In this document: piece after piece, positions 1 to 7,117 of the stretch
Layout of the letters: each line of letters starts with the position of its first letter
Numbering within the stretch: the first letter of the stretch is position 1
Assembly (NCBI GenBank): GCA_044507065.1
Contig: JBIQJY010000045.1
Coordinates: 1-27,384, forward strand
Reading direction: 5' to 3'
Length of the DNA stretch: 27,384 nucleotides
Source: SCN-69-37 sp044507065
Lineage (GTDB): Bacteria > Acidobacteriota > Vicinamibacteria > Vicinamibacterales > SCN-69-37
The notes under the pieces: generated by a model
Told to the model about the DNA's origin: nothing
The model's database searches: none
The model's input: only the letters and a program-made list of their open reading frames with translations
Program-made: the position numbers and the translations under genes

Positions 1-2
1 CG

Positions 3-209
3 CTGATCGCTGTCGCGCACTGGAGTGCGCGAGCCCAGACGGTCCCGCCGCCTGGTGTCGAAATCCGGTTCGTGCCCGCTACCAGCACACCCGGAAGCCA
101 CCATGGGACGCTCGTCGGCAACTTCAACGGGCAGTGGATGCCCGTCACGCTCAGCGCGACACCACTGCCCGACCCCGGAACACTCGCACCGCGTCAGCGG
201 CCGCGGTAG
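3..209 (+). CDS. 3' end of a small secreted protein (partial, unrecognised)
   Basis: Open from the window edge to a TAG at 207-209, 68 codons visible. The first residues are hydrophobic and end in an A-R-A-Q segment that looks like the end of a signal peptide with an AXA cleavage site. A Pro/Gly-rich mature part of about 55 residues follows, containing EIRFVPATSTPG and NGQWMPVTLSATPLPDPG. The composition is protein-like and unlike the arginine-rich alternative frames here. The start lies upstream of the window. I do not recognise the family. It ends about 50 bases before the lexA promoter. Confidence 0.4.
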   Translation: MIAVAHWSARAQTVPPPGVEIRFVPATSTPGSHHGTLVGNFNGQWMPVTLSATPLPDPGTLAPRQRPR

Positions 210-245
210 AGGCCGTTCACTCGAAGGCGGATATCGCAGGCGCGG

Positions 246-260
246 CGAACGGCCCGGTTG
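246..260 (+). promoter_or_regulatory. possible LexA operator overlapping the lexA -35
   Basis: CGAAC at 246-250 and GTTG at 257-260 form an imperfect dyad (AAC, six bases, GTT) that overlaps the -35 element of the lexA promoter. The half-sites resemble the Gram-positive-type SOS box CGAAC-N4-GTTCG. The spacer here is two bases longer and the right half is imperfect, so this is only a candidate for autoregulation. Confidence 0.25.
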
Positions 261-286
261 ATTTTCGCCTTTTCTTTGCATATAGT
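258..286 (+). promoter_or_regulatory. sigma70-type promoter of lexA
   Basis: TTGATT at 258-263 and TATAGT at 281-286 are separated by exactly 17 bases, a near-consensus vegetative promoter. The likely transcript start is near 293, leaving a leader of about 35 nt before the preferred lexA start at 328. The surrounding sequence is notably AT-richer than the rest of the window. Confidence 0.7.
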
Positions 287-327
287 CCGCTGGCATTGAG
301 CTTCCCCTCATGACTGGAGCGAATCCG

Positions 328-933
328 GTGCAGCCACTCACCAAGCGACAGCGCGAGATTCTGGACTACCTGCAGGACTACATTCAGCGTCACGGTTATG
401 CCCCGAGCCTCGAGGAAATCGGGCGGCGATTCAGCCTTTCCTCGCTGGCCACGGTGCACAAACACCTCACCAACCTGCAGGAAAAAGGCTTCATCCGGCG
501 GTCGTGGAACCGCAGCCGCTCGGTCGAGCTGCTCGCCGCGCCCACCGGCCAGCGTGCCCTCGAACTGCCGCTGCTCGGTTTCGTCGCGGCCGGCGCGCCC
601 ATCGAGGCCGTCGCCTCGAACGAAACGATTGCCGTGCCCGAAGACCTCGCCGGCAAGCGCGACAGCTACGTGCTGCGCGTCAAGGGCGACTCGATGATCG
701 ACGAGCAGATTCGCGACGGCGACTATGTCGTCGTCGAGGACCGCCGCACGGCCGACAACGGCGAGATGGTCATCGCGCTCATCGGTGGACACGACGTAAC
801 GCTGAAGAAGTTCTATCGCGAGAACGGACACATCCGGCTCCAGCCCGCCAACCCGACGATGCACCCGATGATCTACGATCCCTCCAACGTCCAGGTACAG
901 GGCGTGGTGGTCGGCGTGATGCGCAAGTACTGA
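328..933 (+). CDS. lexA: LexA, SOS repressor and autoprotease
   Basis: Represses SOS genes until RecA-stimulated self-cleavage. Numbered from the GTG at 328 (201 aa), an N-terminal winged-helix DNA-binding domain covers about residues 1-65. The cleavage site is Ala88-Gly89 in FVAAGAPI. The catalytic pair is Ser122 in GDSM and Lys160 in VTLKK. The C-terminal S24 peptidase fold runs to the end. An upstream in-frame ATG at 310 exists but has no Shine-Dalgarno and would sit about 17 nt into the transcript. The GTG at 328 has GGAG eight bases upstream and gives a VQPLTKRQ start that lines up with E. coli MKALTARQ and its 202-aa length. Function is secure; start choice is an inference. Confidence 0.95.
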   Translation: MQPLTKRQREILDYLQDYIQRHGYAPSLEEIGRRFSLSSLATVHKHLTNLQEKGFIRRSWNRSRSVELLAAPTGQRALELPLLGFVAAGAPIEAVASNETIAVPEDLAGKRDSYVLRVKGDSMIDEQIRDGDYVVVEDRRTADNGEMVIALIGGHDVTLKKFYRENGHIRLQPANPTMHPMIYDPSNVQVQGVVVGVMRKY

Positions 934-950
934 CGAGGTCAACCGCGACG

Positions 951-1277
951 ATGTCGAAACAAATCAATTTCACGATCGTGCCCGACGAACCGGCCGATCC
1001 GGCGGAGTCCAAACGCGACTACGCCAATTTCTGCGCCGTCGCGCACACGCCGTTCGACCTGACGCTCACCTTCTGCGACGTTCGACCGCTCTCCGAACGC
1101 GACATCCAGCAGGCCGAAGTCTCGCGCACGGTGCGCGCGCCCGTCGTCGCCCGCGTGGCCCTGCCGTTCGGCGTCGTCCAGGGCCTGATTGCCGCGCTGC
1201 AGGAACAGTTGCGCGCCGTCCAGGAAGCCGTCGCCAATGACGAGGCAAGCACCTGGCCCAAGGGCCCGCTCCACTGA
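951..1277 (+). CDS. DUF3467-like protein
   Basis: A 108-aa protein beginning MSKQINFTIVPDE, 17 bases after lexA, with GAGG about 12 bases before its ATG. Residues 20-50 (YANFCAVAHTPFDLTLTFCDV) and the later segment ending in ALPFGVVQGLIAALQEQL have the layout of DUF3467 proteins: an aspartate/tyrosine start, an SHSP-like turn, beta strands, then a helix that follows a proline. No catalytic motif or membrane segment is visible. The role of DUF3467 is not known to me. Its position between lexA and nth suggests co-transcription with the repair genes but does not show a repair role. Confidence 0.75.
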   Translation: MSKQINFTIVPDEPADPAESKRDYANFCAVAHTPFDLTLTFCDVRPLSERDIQQAEVSRTVRAPVVARVALPFGVVQGLIAALQEQLRAVQEAVANDEASTWPKGPLH

Positions 1278-1285
1278 CGCGCCCG

Positions 1286-2038
1286 ATGTCCCCCCGTCGC
1301 CGCGTCGTGACCGGCGCCACCACGAAATCCGCTCCCCGTCGCCGAAGGACGGTTGCGCCGCGCGTCGACGCCGTCCCGTCCGCGCGCGTCACCCGCGTCT
1401 TCGATCGACTGGATGCGATGCACCCGAACGCCGACACCGAGCTGCACTATCGCTCGCCGTTCGAACTGCTCGTCGCCACGATCCTGTCGGCGCAATGCAC
1501 CGACGCGCGCGTCAACCAGGTCACGCCCGGACTGTTCGCGCTCTATCCCGACGCACGGGCGCTGGCGGTGCCCGAGCCCGAACAGCTCGAACCCCTCGTG
1601 CAGCCCACCGGATTCTTCCGCATGAAGTCCCGCGCCCTGTCGGGCATGGCCCGGGCGCTCGTCGAGCGCCACGACGGCGAGGTGCCGGCCTCGATGGAGG
1701 CGCTCGTGGATCTGCCAGGCGTCGGCCGCAAGACGGCCAATGTGGTGCTGGGGCACGCCATGGGGGTCCCCGGGCTGCCCGTCGACCGACACGTGCTTCG
1801 CGTGGCCAATCGCATCGGCCTCGTTCACTCCGACGATCCGGAGGTCGTCGAAGCCTCGCTCGCCGCGATGCTGCCGCCGGCGCGCTGGACGCGGGCCTCG
1901 GACACCCTCATCCTGCACGGCCGACGCATCTGCAAACCCAAGCCGCTCTGCGACCGCTGCCAGTTGCGGCCCGACTGCGCGTACTACCTCGCGCTCGGCG
2001 CGAAGGCCGCGCCGCGCAAGCGCGTGGTGCGCCGATGA
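1286..2038 (+). CDS. nth: Endonuclease III (DNA glycosylase/AP lyase)
   Basis: Removes oxidised pyrimidines and nicks abasic sites in base excision repair. The 250-aa protein has a basic N-terminal tail of about 30 residues and then the HhH-GPD fold. The hairpin LPGVGRKTANVV at 143-154 carries catalytic Lys149, and Asp167 lies in PVDRHVLRV. The C-terminal [4Fe-4S] loop has Cys216, Cys222, Cys225 and Cys231, spacing C-X5-C-X2-C-X5-C; the E. coli enzyme has six residues in the first gap. The ATG lies 8 bases after the previous stop with no clear Shine-Dalgarno, so coupling or a slightly later start is possible. Its stop overlaps the next start. Confidence 0.95.
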   Translation: MSPRRRVVTGATTKSAPRRRRTVAPRVDAVPSARVTRVFDRLDAMHPNADTELHYRSPFELLVATILSAQCTDARVNQVTPGLFALYPDARALAVPEPEQLEPLVQPTGFFRMKSRALSGMARALVERHDGEVPASMEALVDLPGVGRKTANVVLGHAMGVPGLPVDRHVLRVANRIGLVHSDDPEVVEASLAAMLPPARWTRASDTLILHGRRICKPKPLCDRCQLRPDCAYYLALGAKAAPRKRVVRR

Positions 2039-2433
2039 CGCGCGAGGCCTTCCTCCGTCTCGTCGACGACGCCCTGGCGTCAATCCCGGATCGATTCCGG
2101 CAGGCGCTCGTCAACATCGCGATCGTCGTCGAGGACGAGCCGACCGACGCACAGCTGGCGTCGGTCGACATCGAGCCGCCCGATACGCTGCTCGGCCTCT
2201 ACGAGGGCATCCCGCTCACCGAACGACAGTGGTCGCACGGCAACGCCCTGCCCGACAAGATCACCCTCTTCCAAGGCCCGATCGAGGATGCGAGCGAGGA
2301 CGACGACGATGCGGTCGTGGCCATCGGCGAGACGCTCATCCACGAAATCGGCCACTACTTCGGCCTGTCGGAAGAGGAAATCGAGGAGATCGAAGAACGC
2401 TACTGGCGCGGTGACGTCGACGATGAGTCGTAA
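2035..2433 (+). CDS. Zincin-type metallopeptidase family protein
   Basis: A 132-aa protein whose start overlaps the nth stop (ATGA). Residues 103-107 are HEIGH, followed by YFGLSE, giving HEXXHXXGXXE with Glu104 as catalytic base and His103, His107 and probably Glu113 as zinc ligands. Length and motif match the small cytoplasmic Zincin_1 (PF06262-like) family often found as single-domain proteins in bacteria. A very acidic patch (EDASEDDDDA, about 84-93) precedes the motif. No signal peptide is visible, so it is probably cytoplasmic. Substrate is unknown. Translational coupling to nth suggests co-expression, not a shared pathway. Confidence 0.85.
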   Translation: MTREAFLRLVDDALASIPDRFRQALVNIAIVVEDEPTDAQLASVDIEPPDTLLGLYEGIPLTERQWSHGNALPDKITLFQGPIEDASEDDDDAVVAIGETLIHEIGHYFGLSEEEIEEIEERYWRGDVDDES

Positions 2434-2480
2434 CGCGCGCACAGTTGCCGCCCTCGGCGCCTTGCATCGGCCCTCCGGCG

Positions 2481-4319
2481 ATGCGTACAGTGACGCGCGT
2501 GAGTGAGCGCGCCACCCACCTGGTGCTCGCCGGCGTCTTCGCCCTCTGCCTGATTGCCGGCTCGCCGACGCGCATCGTCGGCGATGGCGGCGAGTACATG
2601 GTGCAGGCACTCAACTTCGCGCAGCTCAATCCGCCGCCGCTCGGACGCCGCGCGCTCGCCTCCATCCAGCCCCGCATCGTCGAACTCGCGCCCGAGCTCG
2701 CGGGCTGGGACATCGAGGCCTCGGCCGTGCGGGCGCCTGACCGCACCCACGACTTCCTGCACTTCTGGTTCTATGCCCTGCTGGCCACGCCGGGCATCTG
2801 GCTCACGATGGTGCTCGGCATTTCGCCGCTCCATGCCTTCACGCTGCTGAATGTGACGCTGGCGGGCCTGGCCTTGTGGGTGGCGCTGCCGCGAATCGGA
2901 CCATCCGTGGCGGTTCTGCTCTTTGCCGGTCCGTTCATCTGGTGGATCGACAAGGGCCACACGGAGGTCTTCACCGTCGCACTCCTGACGATTGCGATCG
3001 TCACGATGCGCGACCGGCCGTGGTGGGCGCTCGTGGCCGCCGGGGCGGCGTCCACGCAGAATCCGCCGATCACGATCGTGCTGCTGCTCATCCTCGGCGT
3101 CGAAGTCGTCCGGCGTCGCGCCGCGGTCCTGTCGGACCGACGCCTCGTCGCCGGCGCCGCGGCCGGGTTGATGCTGGCCGGGCTGCAGCCGGTCTATACC
3201 TACCTGCGCCACGGCACGCCGTCGCTGCTGTTGTACGCCACACGGCCGGGCGTCCCCACGTGGGGCGAAGCCAGTGCTGCCGTCCTCGATCCGTCAATGG
3301 GACTGGTCGGCAACTACCCGCTCTTTCTCGGAGGATGCATCGTCTGCGCCGTCTGGATCGCGTGGAAACACCCGCGTGCCTGGCTTGCGCCCGAGATGAT
3401 CGTTGCCGCAGCATCGTCGGTGGCCTTCCTCTATTCGTTTGCGCAGACGACCAACGCGCACCACGGCGCTACGCCGAGCCTGACGCGCTACGCCCTCTGG
3501 CTCGTCCCTCTGTCGATTCCGCTGTGGACGGCCACGCGCGCGTCGGTGGGGACGGCCGGACGCCGTGCCATCGCGACAACGGCCGTTGTCTCGGGCCTCG
3601 TCAGCCTGTTCGCGTTTCACCCGCGGGTGCCCGACAACTCGCGCGAGCCCACGTGGCTGGCCACGTGGCTCTGGACGCAGCATCCGACCTGGCAGCAGCC
3701 GCTTCCCGAGGTCTTCGCCGAAGTGCATCGGGATCGCGAGGGCCTGATCGTGCCGGTGGCCACGGCCGGCTGCGAGAAAGTGCTCCTGGCCGGTGCATCG
3801 GCGGGCGCCGGCACGTGGCCGTTCCCGTGCCTGCCCGCGCCGCTGCCCGACGAGTGCCAGGCCGCCGGCGCGATGTGTTACGCGAATCGCCAGGGCGATA
3901 CGTACACGTTCGTGCGCACACCCGGGCGGGAACTGGCCCCGGGCGCCGTCACCGAACCAGTCTGGCCGCGCGCGGCGGAGGACACGGTCCGGCGCGTGTA
4001 TCTCGAACACGGTTGGGGCCGCATGGCCGACGCGCCCGCGCAGATCATCGCGCTCCGCGCCCAGCACGGCGTGCGGGTCGCGCCGTACGGCAATGACGAG
4101 CGGTTCATTCTCGTCCTGCGGCCGGAAGCGCCGCACCCCGTGCTGCACTTTCGTTCGTCGGCCGTGCTCGAAGGCGAAATCACGGACGCGACAACCGGCG
4201 CCGTGCTCGAACGCCTTGCCTTCACGGGCCCGGCCGACGCACTCTGGGAAGTTCCGATTCCGACAGGCCGGGACGGCCTGGTCCTGCTCACCATGACCCG
4301 AAGAGCCCCGATCGAATGA
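2481..4319 (+). CDS. Multi-pass membrane protein with C-terminal soluble domain, possibly GT-C-like
   Basis: From the ATG at 2481 this is 612 aa; an in-frame TTG at 2445 is an alternative. Roughly nine or ten hydrophobic segments fill the first 380 residues, beginning with THLVLAGVFALCLIAGS. A loop after the first helix carries GDGGEYMVQALNF, an acidic early loop of the kind seen in GT-C glycosyltransferases, but I cannot confirm that fold. The last 220 residues are soluble and include a cysteine cluster (AGCEKVLL, PFPCLP, DECQAAGAMCY), consistent with an extracytoplasmic domain. The stop overlaps the rsmA start (ATGA). Function is not recognised. Confidence 0.8.
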   Translation: MRTVTRVSERATHLVLAGVFALCLIAGSPTRIVGDGGEYMVQALNFAQLNPPPLGRRALASIQPRIVELAPELAGWDIEASAVRAPDRTHDFLHFWFYALLATPGIWLTMVLGISPLHAFTLLNVTLAGLALWVALPRIGPSVAVLLFAGPFIWWIDKGHTEVFTVALLTIAIVTMRDRPWWALVAAGAASTQNPPITIVLLLILGVEVVRRRAAVLSDRRLVAGAAAGLMLAGLQPVYTYLRHGTPSLLLYATRPGVPTWGEASAAVLDPSMGLVGNYPLFLGGCIVCAVWIAWKHPRAWLAPEMIVAAASSVAFLYSFAQTTNAHHGATPSLTRYALWLVPLSIPLWTATRASVGTAGRRAIATTAVVSGLVSLFAFHPRVPDNSREPTWLATWLWTQHPTWQQPLPEVFAEVHRDREGLIVPVATAGCEKVLLAGASAGAGTWPFPCLPAPLPDECQAAGAMCYANRQGDTYTFVRTPGRELAPGAVTEPVWPRAAEDTVRRVYLEHGWGRMADAPAQIIALRAQHGVRVAPYGNDERFILVLRPEAPHPVLHFRSSAVLEGEITDATTGAVLERLAFTGPADALWEVPIPTGRDGLVLLTMTRRAPIE

Positions 4320-5275
4320 CACCTCCACGCAAGCCCGCGCGTCCTGCTCGTCGTCCGCAACCGGCGCATGCCGCCCATCGGGGGCGGACCAGCCCGCCGG
4401 CCAAGCACCGCTTCCGAACGTCGCGGTCGCCCCGACCGCGCAAGCGCTACGGCCAGCATTTCCTGGCGCCCGCGTGGGCGCAACGGATCGTCGGGCTCGT
4501 CGACGCGCAGCCGGGCGACGTGTTCCTCGAGGTCGGTCCCGGCACAGGCGCGCTCACGCTGCCGCTGGCCGAGTCGGGTGCGCCAATCCTGGCCGTCGAG
4601 ATCGATAGAGACCTGGTAGCCTCACTGGCGCCGCGCGTCCCGCGCAACGTCACCGTGATGTCGGGGGACGTCCTGACGACCGACGCCCTGGCCGTGCTGA
4701 GCGGCCTCGAACCGCAGCGCCCGCCGCACGCCGAGCCGTCCGCTCCAGGCCCGACGCGCCGGTTCCGCATCGTCGGTAACCTGCCCTACAACATCGCCTC
4801 CCCGCTCCTCATCCGCATGATCGAGTGGCACCGCCGCGAAGGTGTGTTCGCCGACGCCATCGTGATGGTGCAGCGCGAGATGGCCGATCGACTCGTGGCC
4901 AGCGCGGGCACGAAGGACTACGGCGTGCTCACCGTCATGTTGAACCTGCACGCGCGGATCACACGCCTGCTCGATCTACCCCCGACGGCGTTCAAGCCGG
5001 CGCCCAAAGTGCGCTCGTCTGTCGTGCGCCTCGAGTTCGGACCGCCGGCCGTCCGCATCGTCGACGAACCGCTGTTCGAGCGGATGGTGAAGACCATGTT
5101 CGGCCAGCGGCGCAAGACACTGAGCAATGCGCTGAAGAGTTTCGATCCGACGGCGCCGGCCGTCCTGGCCCTCGCCGACATCGACGGCCGACGACGTCCG
5201 GAGACCCTGCAACTGACGGAAATCGCACGACTTGCGGAGCTGTTTGCCTCGGTCAGACAGCCCAGTGTGCTATAG
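4316..5275 (+). CDS. rsmA: 16S rRNA adenine(1518/1519)-N6-dimethyltransferase
   Basis: RsmA/KsgA dimethylates two adjacent adenines in the 3' hairpin of 16S rRNA late in small-subunit assembly. In the 319-aa protein, KRYGQHFL (43-50) is the family's entry motif, FLEVGPGTGAL (70-80) binds S-adenosylmethionine, and NLPYNIASPLL (155-165) carries the catalytic NLPY. FKPAPKVRSSVV and FGQRRKTLSNAL mark the C-terminal part. Two additions to the usual length of about 270 are visible: a basic, proline-rich tail of about 40 residues at the N terminus and a short Pro/Ala-rich insertion at about 131-148. The start overlaps the preceding stop by four bases. Confidence 0.95.
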   Translation: MTPPRKPARPARRPQPAHAAHRGRTSPPAKHRFRTSRSPRPRKRYGQHFLAPAWAQRIVGLVDAQPGDVFLEVGPGTGALTLPLAESGAPILAVEIDRDLVASLAPRVPRNVTVMSGDVLTTDALAVLSGLEPQRPPHAEPSAPGPTRRFRIVGNLPYNIASPLLIRMIEWHRREGVFADAIVMVQREMADRLVASAGTKDYGVLTVMLNLHARITRLLDLPPTAFKPAPKVRSSVVRLEFGPPAVRIVDEPLFERMVKTMFGQRRKTLSNALKSFDPTAPAVLALADIDGRRRPETLQLTEIARLAELFASVRQPSVL

Positions 5276-5276
5276 T
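5268..5276 (+). promoter_or_regulatory. extended -10 promoter for rnj
   Basis: TGC followed by TATAGT (5271-5276) is an extended -10 element at the very end of rsmA; the final bases of the -10 fall in the rsmA stop region. No good -35 lies at 17 bases, as expected for extended -10 promoters. It would give rnj its own transcript with a leader of about 135 nt. Confidence 0.5.
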
Positions 5277-5344
5277 CTGGCCGTTCTCTCGCCTGTTTAC
5301 GGGTCCCTCCCAGCGATCCACCAGGCCGGACGACTCAATCTGAC

Positions 5345-5362
5345 ACGACGCGCCAGCGTCGT
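5345..5362 (+). other. hairpin in the rnj 5' leader
   Basis: ACGACGC (5345-5351), loop GCCA, then GCGTCGT (5356-5362): a perfect 7-bp stem with a 4-base loop. It has no U-tract, so it is not an intrinsic terminator. It lies in the transcribed leader of RNase J, where a structure could serve stability or autoregulation; that is speculation. Confidence 0.4.
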
Positions 5363-5418
5363 CGTGATGCGCGCCGTCGGCGACCAACGCCGCATGGCCG
5401 AAGCAGTCGTTCGGGTTC

Positions 5419-7107
5419 GTGGAGTGTTCATTGTCCGGTGAAGCGGGTACGGCGCTGCCGTTTCCCTCGGTTGAAGTCATTCCGATCGGCGGGGTTGGCG
5501 AGTTCGGCATGAACATGCTGCTCGTCGCCTGCGGCAGCACCGCTCTGCTCGTCGACGCGGGCGTGATGTTCCCCGAGCCCGAGCTGTTCGGCGTGGACCT
5601 CGTCATCCCGGACGTGACGGCCCTTGCGGCCTATGACATCAGGGCACTCGTGCTGACGCACGGACACGAAGATCACATCGGTGCGGTCGCACACATCTGG
5701 GACAAGTTCGACGGGCCGGTCTACGGCACACCGTTCACGCTGGCGCTGGTGGTCCCCAAGCTCGAGGAACACGGCATCGAAGCCGGCGACCGGCTGCGAC
5801 CGGTGCAGCCGCGCGACGTGATCGACGTCGGCCCCATGCAGGTGGAGTTCCTGCGCGTCACCCACAGCATTCCCGACTGCGTTGCCCTGGCCATCCACAC
5901 GCCAGCCGGCGTCATCGTGCACACCGGCGACTTCAAGATCGACCAGACGCCACTCGACGGGCAGCCATCCGACCTGCACCGGCTCGGCGAGCTCGGGTCG
6001 AAGGGCGTCCTGGCGCTGTTTGCCGACAGCACCAACGCGGATCGCGACGGGTTCACCGGATCCGAACGCACCGTCATCGACGGCTTCGAGGAGGTCTTCA
6101 GCAGCGCGCCGGCGCGCATCCTCGTGGCCACCTTCTCATCGAGCGTCTACCGGCTCCAGCTGCTCGTCGACCTGGCCGAGCAGTTCGAGCGGAAGGTCGC
6201 GTTCGTGGGCCGCGGCATGCAGCACATCTCGCAGGTCGCCACGCGCCTGGGCTACCTGCGGATTCCCGCCGGCCTCCAGATTCGCGATGTCGACGTGCGC
6301 GACGAGGCCCCCGAGGACGTCCTGTGCCTGTGCACGGGCTCGCAGGGGGAGCCGCTGGCGGCCCTCTCGCGCATTGCCATCGACGACCACCGGCACGTGA
6401 AGCTGTCGGCCGAGGACGTGGTGGTGTTCTCGGCGCGGGTGATCCCGGGCAATGAAAAGTCGGTTGGACGGGTGATGAACCACATCGCCCGGCGGGGCGC
6501 GCAGGTCGTCTCCGACGACGAGAAACGCGTCCATGTGTCGGGACACGGCAGCCGCGAAGAGCTGAAACTTGTGATTTCACTCATTAAGCCAAAATTTTTC
6601 GTGCCGATACACGGGGAGTACCGGCAGCTCGCCCGCCATGCGCGCATGGCGAAGCTCGTCTGGCCGGCGACCACCGTCCTGATGGCCGAGGATGGCGACG
6701 TGCTGCGGTTCGACACTGACGGTGGCCGGGTGGCCGGCCGGGTGACCACCGGACGGGTGCTCATCGACGGCACGCGAACAGGGGAAATCGCCGACGAGGT
6801 CCTTCGCGACCGGCGCCATCTGGCCGGCGACGGGTTGGTGGTGCCGGTGGTCGTCGTCAACGGCCAGTCGGGACGGATCGAGACACGGCCGGACATCATC
6901 ACGCGCGGCCTGGCGATCGACCCGCGTCATGAAGAGGTCCTGCGCGAACTGCCGGACCTGCTGCTGCGAGCGCTGGGTGAGGCGCCGCAGGAGGAACGAA
7001 CCGATCCCGGACTGCTCAAGGAGCGGGTCCGGCTGGAACTGCAGCGGGTGTTCAGGAAGCGCGCCGGCCGTCGGCCGCTCGTCCTGCCCGTGGTCATGGA
7101 AGTCTGA
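5419..7107 (+). CDS. rnj: Ribonuclease J
   Basis: A metallo-beta-lactamase/beta-CASP ribonuclease (5'-3' exo and endo activity) of mRNA decay and rRNA maturation. Of 562 residues, HGHEDH (81-86), His149 and Asp171 in GDFK form the two-metal site. ADSTNA, RVIPGNEKSVGRVMNHI and VSGHGSREEL are beta-CASP signatures. PIHGEYRQL around His398 closes the active site, and a C-terminal dimerisation/tail region follows, ending in LVLPVVMEV. The GTG at 5419 has no Shine-Dalgarno. A TTG at 5431 with GGAG six bases upstream is a credible alternative, four residues shorter. A promoter and a hairpin precede it. Confidence 0.95.
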   Translation: MECSLSGEAGTALPFPSVEVIPIGGVGEFGMNMLLVACGSTALLVDAGVMFPEPELFGVDLVIPDVTALAAYDIRALVLTHGHEDHIGAVAHIWDKFDGPVYGTPFTLALVVPKLEEHGIEAGDRLRPVQPRDVIDVGPMQVEFLRVTHSIPDCVALAIHTPAGVIVHTGDFKIDQTPLDGQPSDLHRLGELGSKGVLALFADSTNADRDGFTGSERTVIDGFEEVFSSAPARILVATFSSSVYRLQLLVDLAEQFERKVAFVGRGMQHISQVATRLGYLRIPAGLQIRDVDVRDEAPEDVLCLCTGSQGEPLAALSRIAIDDHRHVKLSAEDVVVFSARVIPGNEKSVGRVMNHIARRGAQVVSDDEKRVHVSGHGSREELKLVISLIKPKFFVPIHGEYRQLARHARMAKLVWPATTVLMAEDGDVLRFDTDGGRVAGRVTTGRVLIDGTRTGEIADEVLRDRRHLAGDGLVVPVVVVNGQSGRIETRPDIITRGLAIDPRHEEVLRELPDLLLRALGEAPQEERTDPGLLKERVRLELQRVFRKRAGRRPLVLPVVMEV

Positions 7108-7117
7108 GGAGATCGCC

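Noticed and set aside
224..280. Terminator between the secreted fragment and lexA (AAGGCG ... CGCCTT then a T-rich run)
   Set aside because: Six-bp arms separated by 36 bases; too weak, and the T-rich run is explained by the promoter.
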